A stretch of 13,939 bases of DNA from Treponema sp. Its GTDB lineage: Bacteria; Spirochaetota; Spirochaetia; Treponematales; Breznakiellaceae. The stretch is taken from NCBI GenBank assembly GCA_031281685.1, contig JAITFA010000154.1, positions 1 through 13,939 of the forward strand, given 5' to 3'. The notes under the pieces were generated by a model. That model did no database searches, was not told the origin of the DNA, and worked only from the letters and a program-made list of their open reading frames with translations. This document shows positions 13,800 to 13,939 of this stretch, in pieces (within the stretch, counting starts at the first letter, position 1; each line of letters begins with the position of its first letter). Both the position numbers and the translations under genes were made by a program.

Positions 13800-13939
13800 A
13801 TGGCGCTTTGGCTCAGAAAAATTCAGAAGAAGAATCCCCGTGATTTAACCCAGTCAAAATGGTATTTGACGCAGGAAAAGTCGGGGACTGTGGGGCTTAA
13901 GGACATCGCAAAGGAGATTGAGGGGCGGTCGGCCCTTTC
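13800..13939 (+). CDS. HU-related histone-like DNA-binding protein, 5' part (cut by window end)
   Basis: Only the first 46 codons are visible. They read MALWLRKIQKKNPRDLTQ..., then KWYLTQEKSGTVGLKDIAKEIEGRSALS. This matches what I recall of the HU-related 'histone-like' family (TIGR01201 type), best known in Bacteroidetes, where the protein starts with a similar RK-x-QKKNP segment and then a helix containing DIAKEI-x-x-RS-x-L. These are variants of HU/IHF and would bind DNA as dimers. The ATG at 13800 follows AAAAGGAGACCTAT, with a good promoter and a possible operator upstream. If the call holds, finding it in a spirochaete-like genome suggests transfer. The remaining length, including any C-terminal extension, lies beyond the window. 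Confidence 0.7.
   Translation, partial: MALWLRKIQKKNPRDLTQSKWYLTQEKSGTVGLKDIAKEIEGRSAL

Noticed and set aside
1..13939. tRNA, rRNA or riboswitch, including a lysine riboswitch before lysC
   Set aside because: Only 27 bp separate nagB and lysC, too short for a lysine riboswitch, and no tRNA cloverleaf or rRNA-like sequence was noticed. A covariance-model scan was not possible.

Overview
The window looks like chromosomal DNA from a spirochaete, most likely a Treponema-like, gut-type bacterium that still makes its own amino acids. The evidence is a CheY of the treponemal kind (N-terminal tail before the receiver), a YciO-like protein followed by a cardiolipin synthase, an aspartokinase of the 'plant-like' monofunctional type, and family-level resemblance of the other proteins. 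This lineage call is inference from remembered protein families; no search was run. One gene at the right edge (HU-related histone-like protein) resembles a family best known from Bacteroidetes.

Layout. (1) 1-1569, plus strand: the 3' half of leuC, then leuD and a hotdog-fold thioesterase, tightly packed (leucine biosynthesis). (2) 1570-2073: a gene-free region between convergent genes, holding seven 21-bp units, each with a perfectly kept GTCT-NN-AGAC dyad. (3) 2074-3974, minus strand: a sugar-nucleotide-type nucleotidyltransferase and, upstream of it, an exported protein of unknown function; a strong intrinsic terminator sits between them, only 17 bp from the nucleotidyltransferase start codon. 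(4) 4105-6311, plus strand: a YciO-like Sua5/YrdC protein and a cardiolipin synthase. (5) 6353-13316, plus strand: a probable eight-gene operon running from a near-consensus sigma-70 promoter to an intrinsic terminator: cheY, nagA, nagB, lysC, dapB, an ABC-3 metal permease, a lipoprotein and a protein with a C-terminal AT-hook. (6) 13317-13799: a gene-free region with ten 22-bp tandem repeats, then a promoter carrying two overlapping dyads. (7) 13800 to the window end: the start of an HU-related DNA-binding protein.

How it fits together. NagA and NagB turn N-acetylglucosamine-6-phosphate into fructose-6-phosphate; LysC and DapB act in the lysine/diaminopimelate pathway, so the long operon joins amino-sugar recycling with cell-wall precursor synthesis. 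The metal permease and the lipoprotein overlap by 4 bp and are probably functionally linked. The most interesting non-coding structures are the two short tandem arrays with a period near two helical turns (21 and 22 bp), at opposite ends of the window, and the operator-like dyads at the HU-type promoter.
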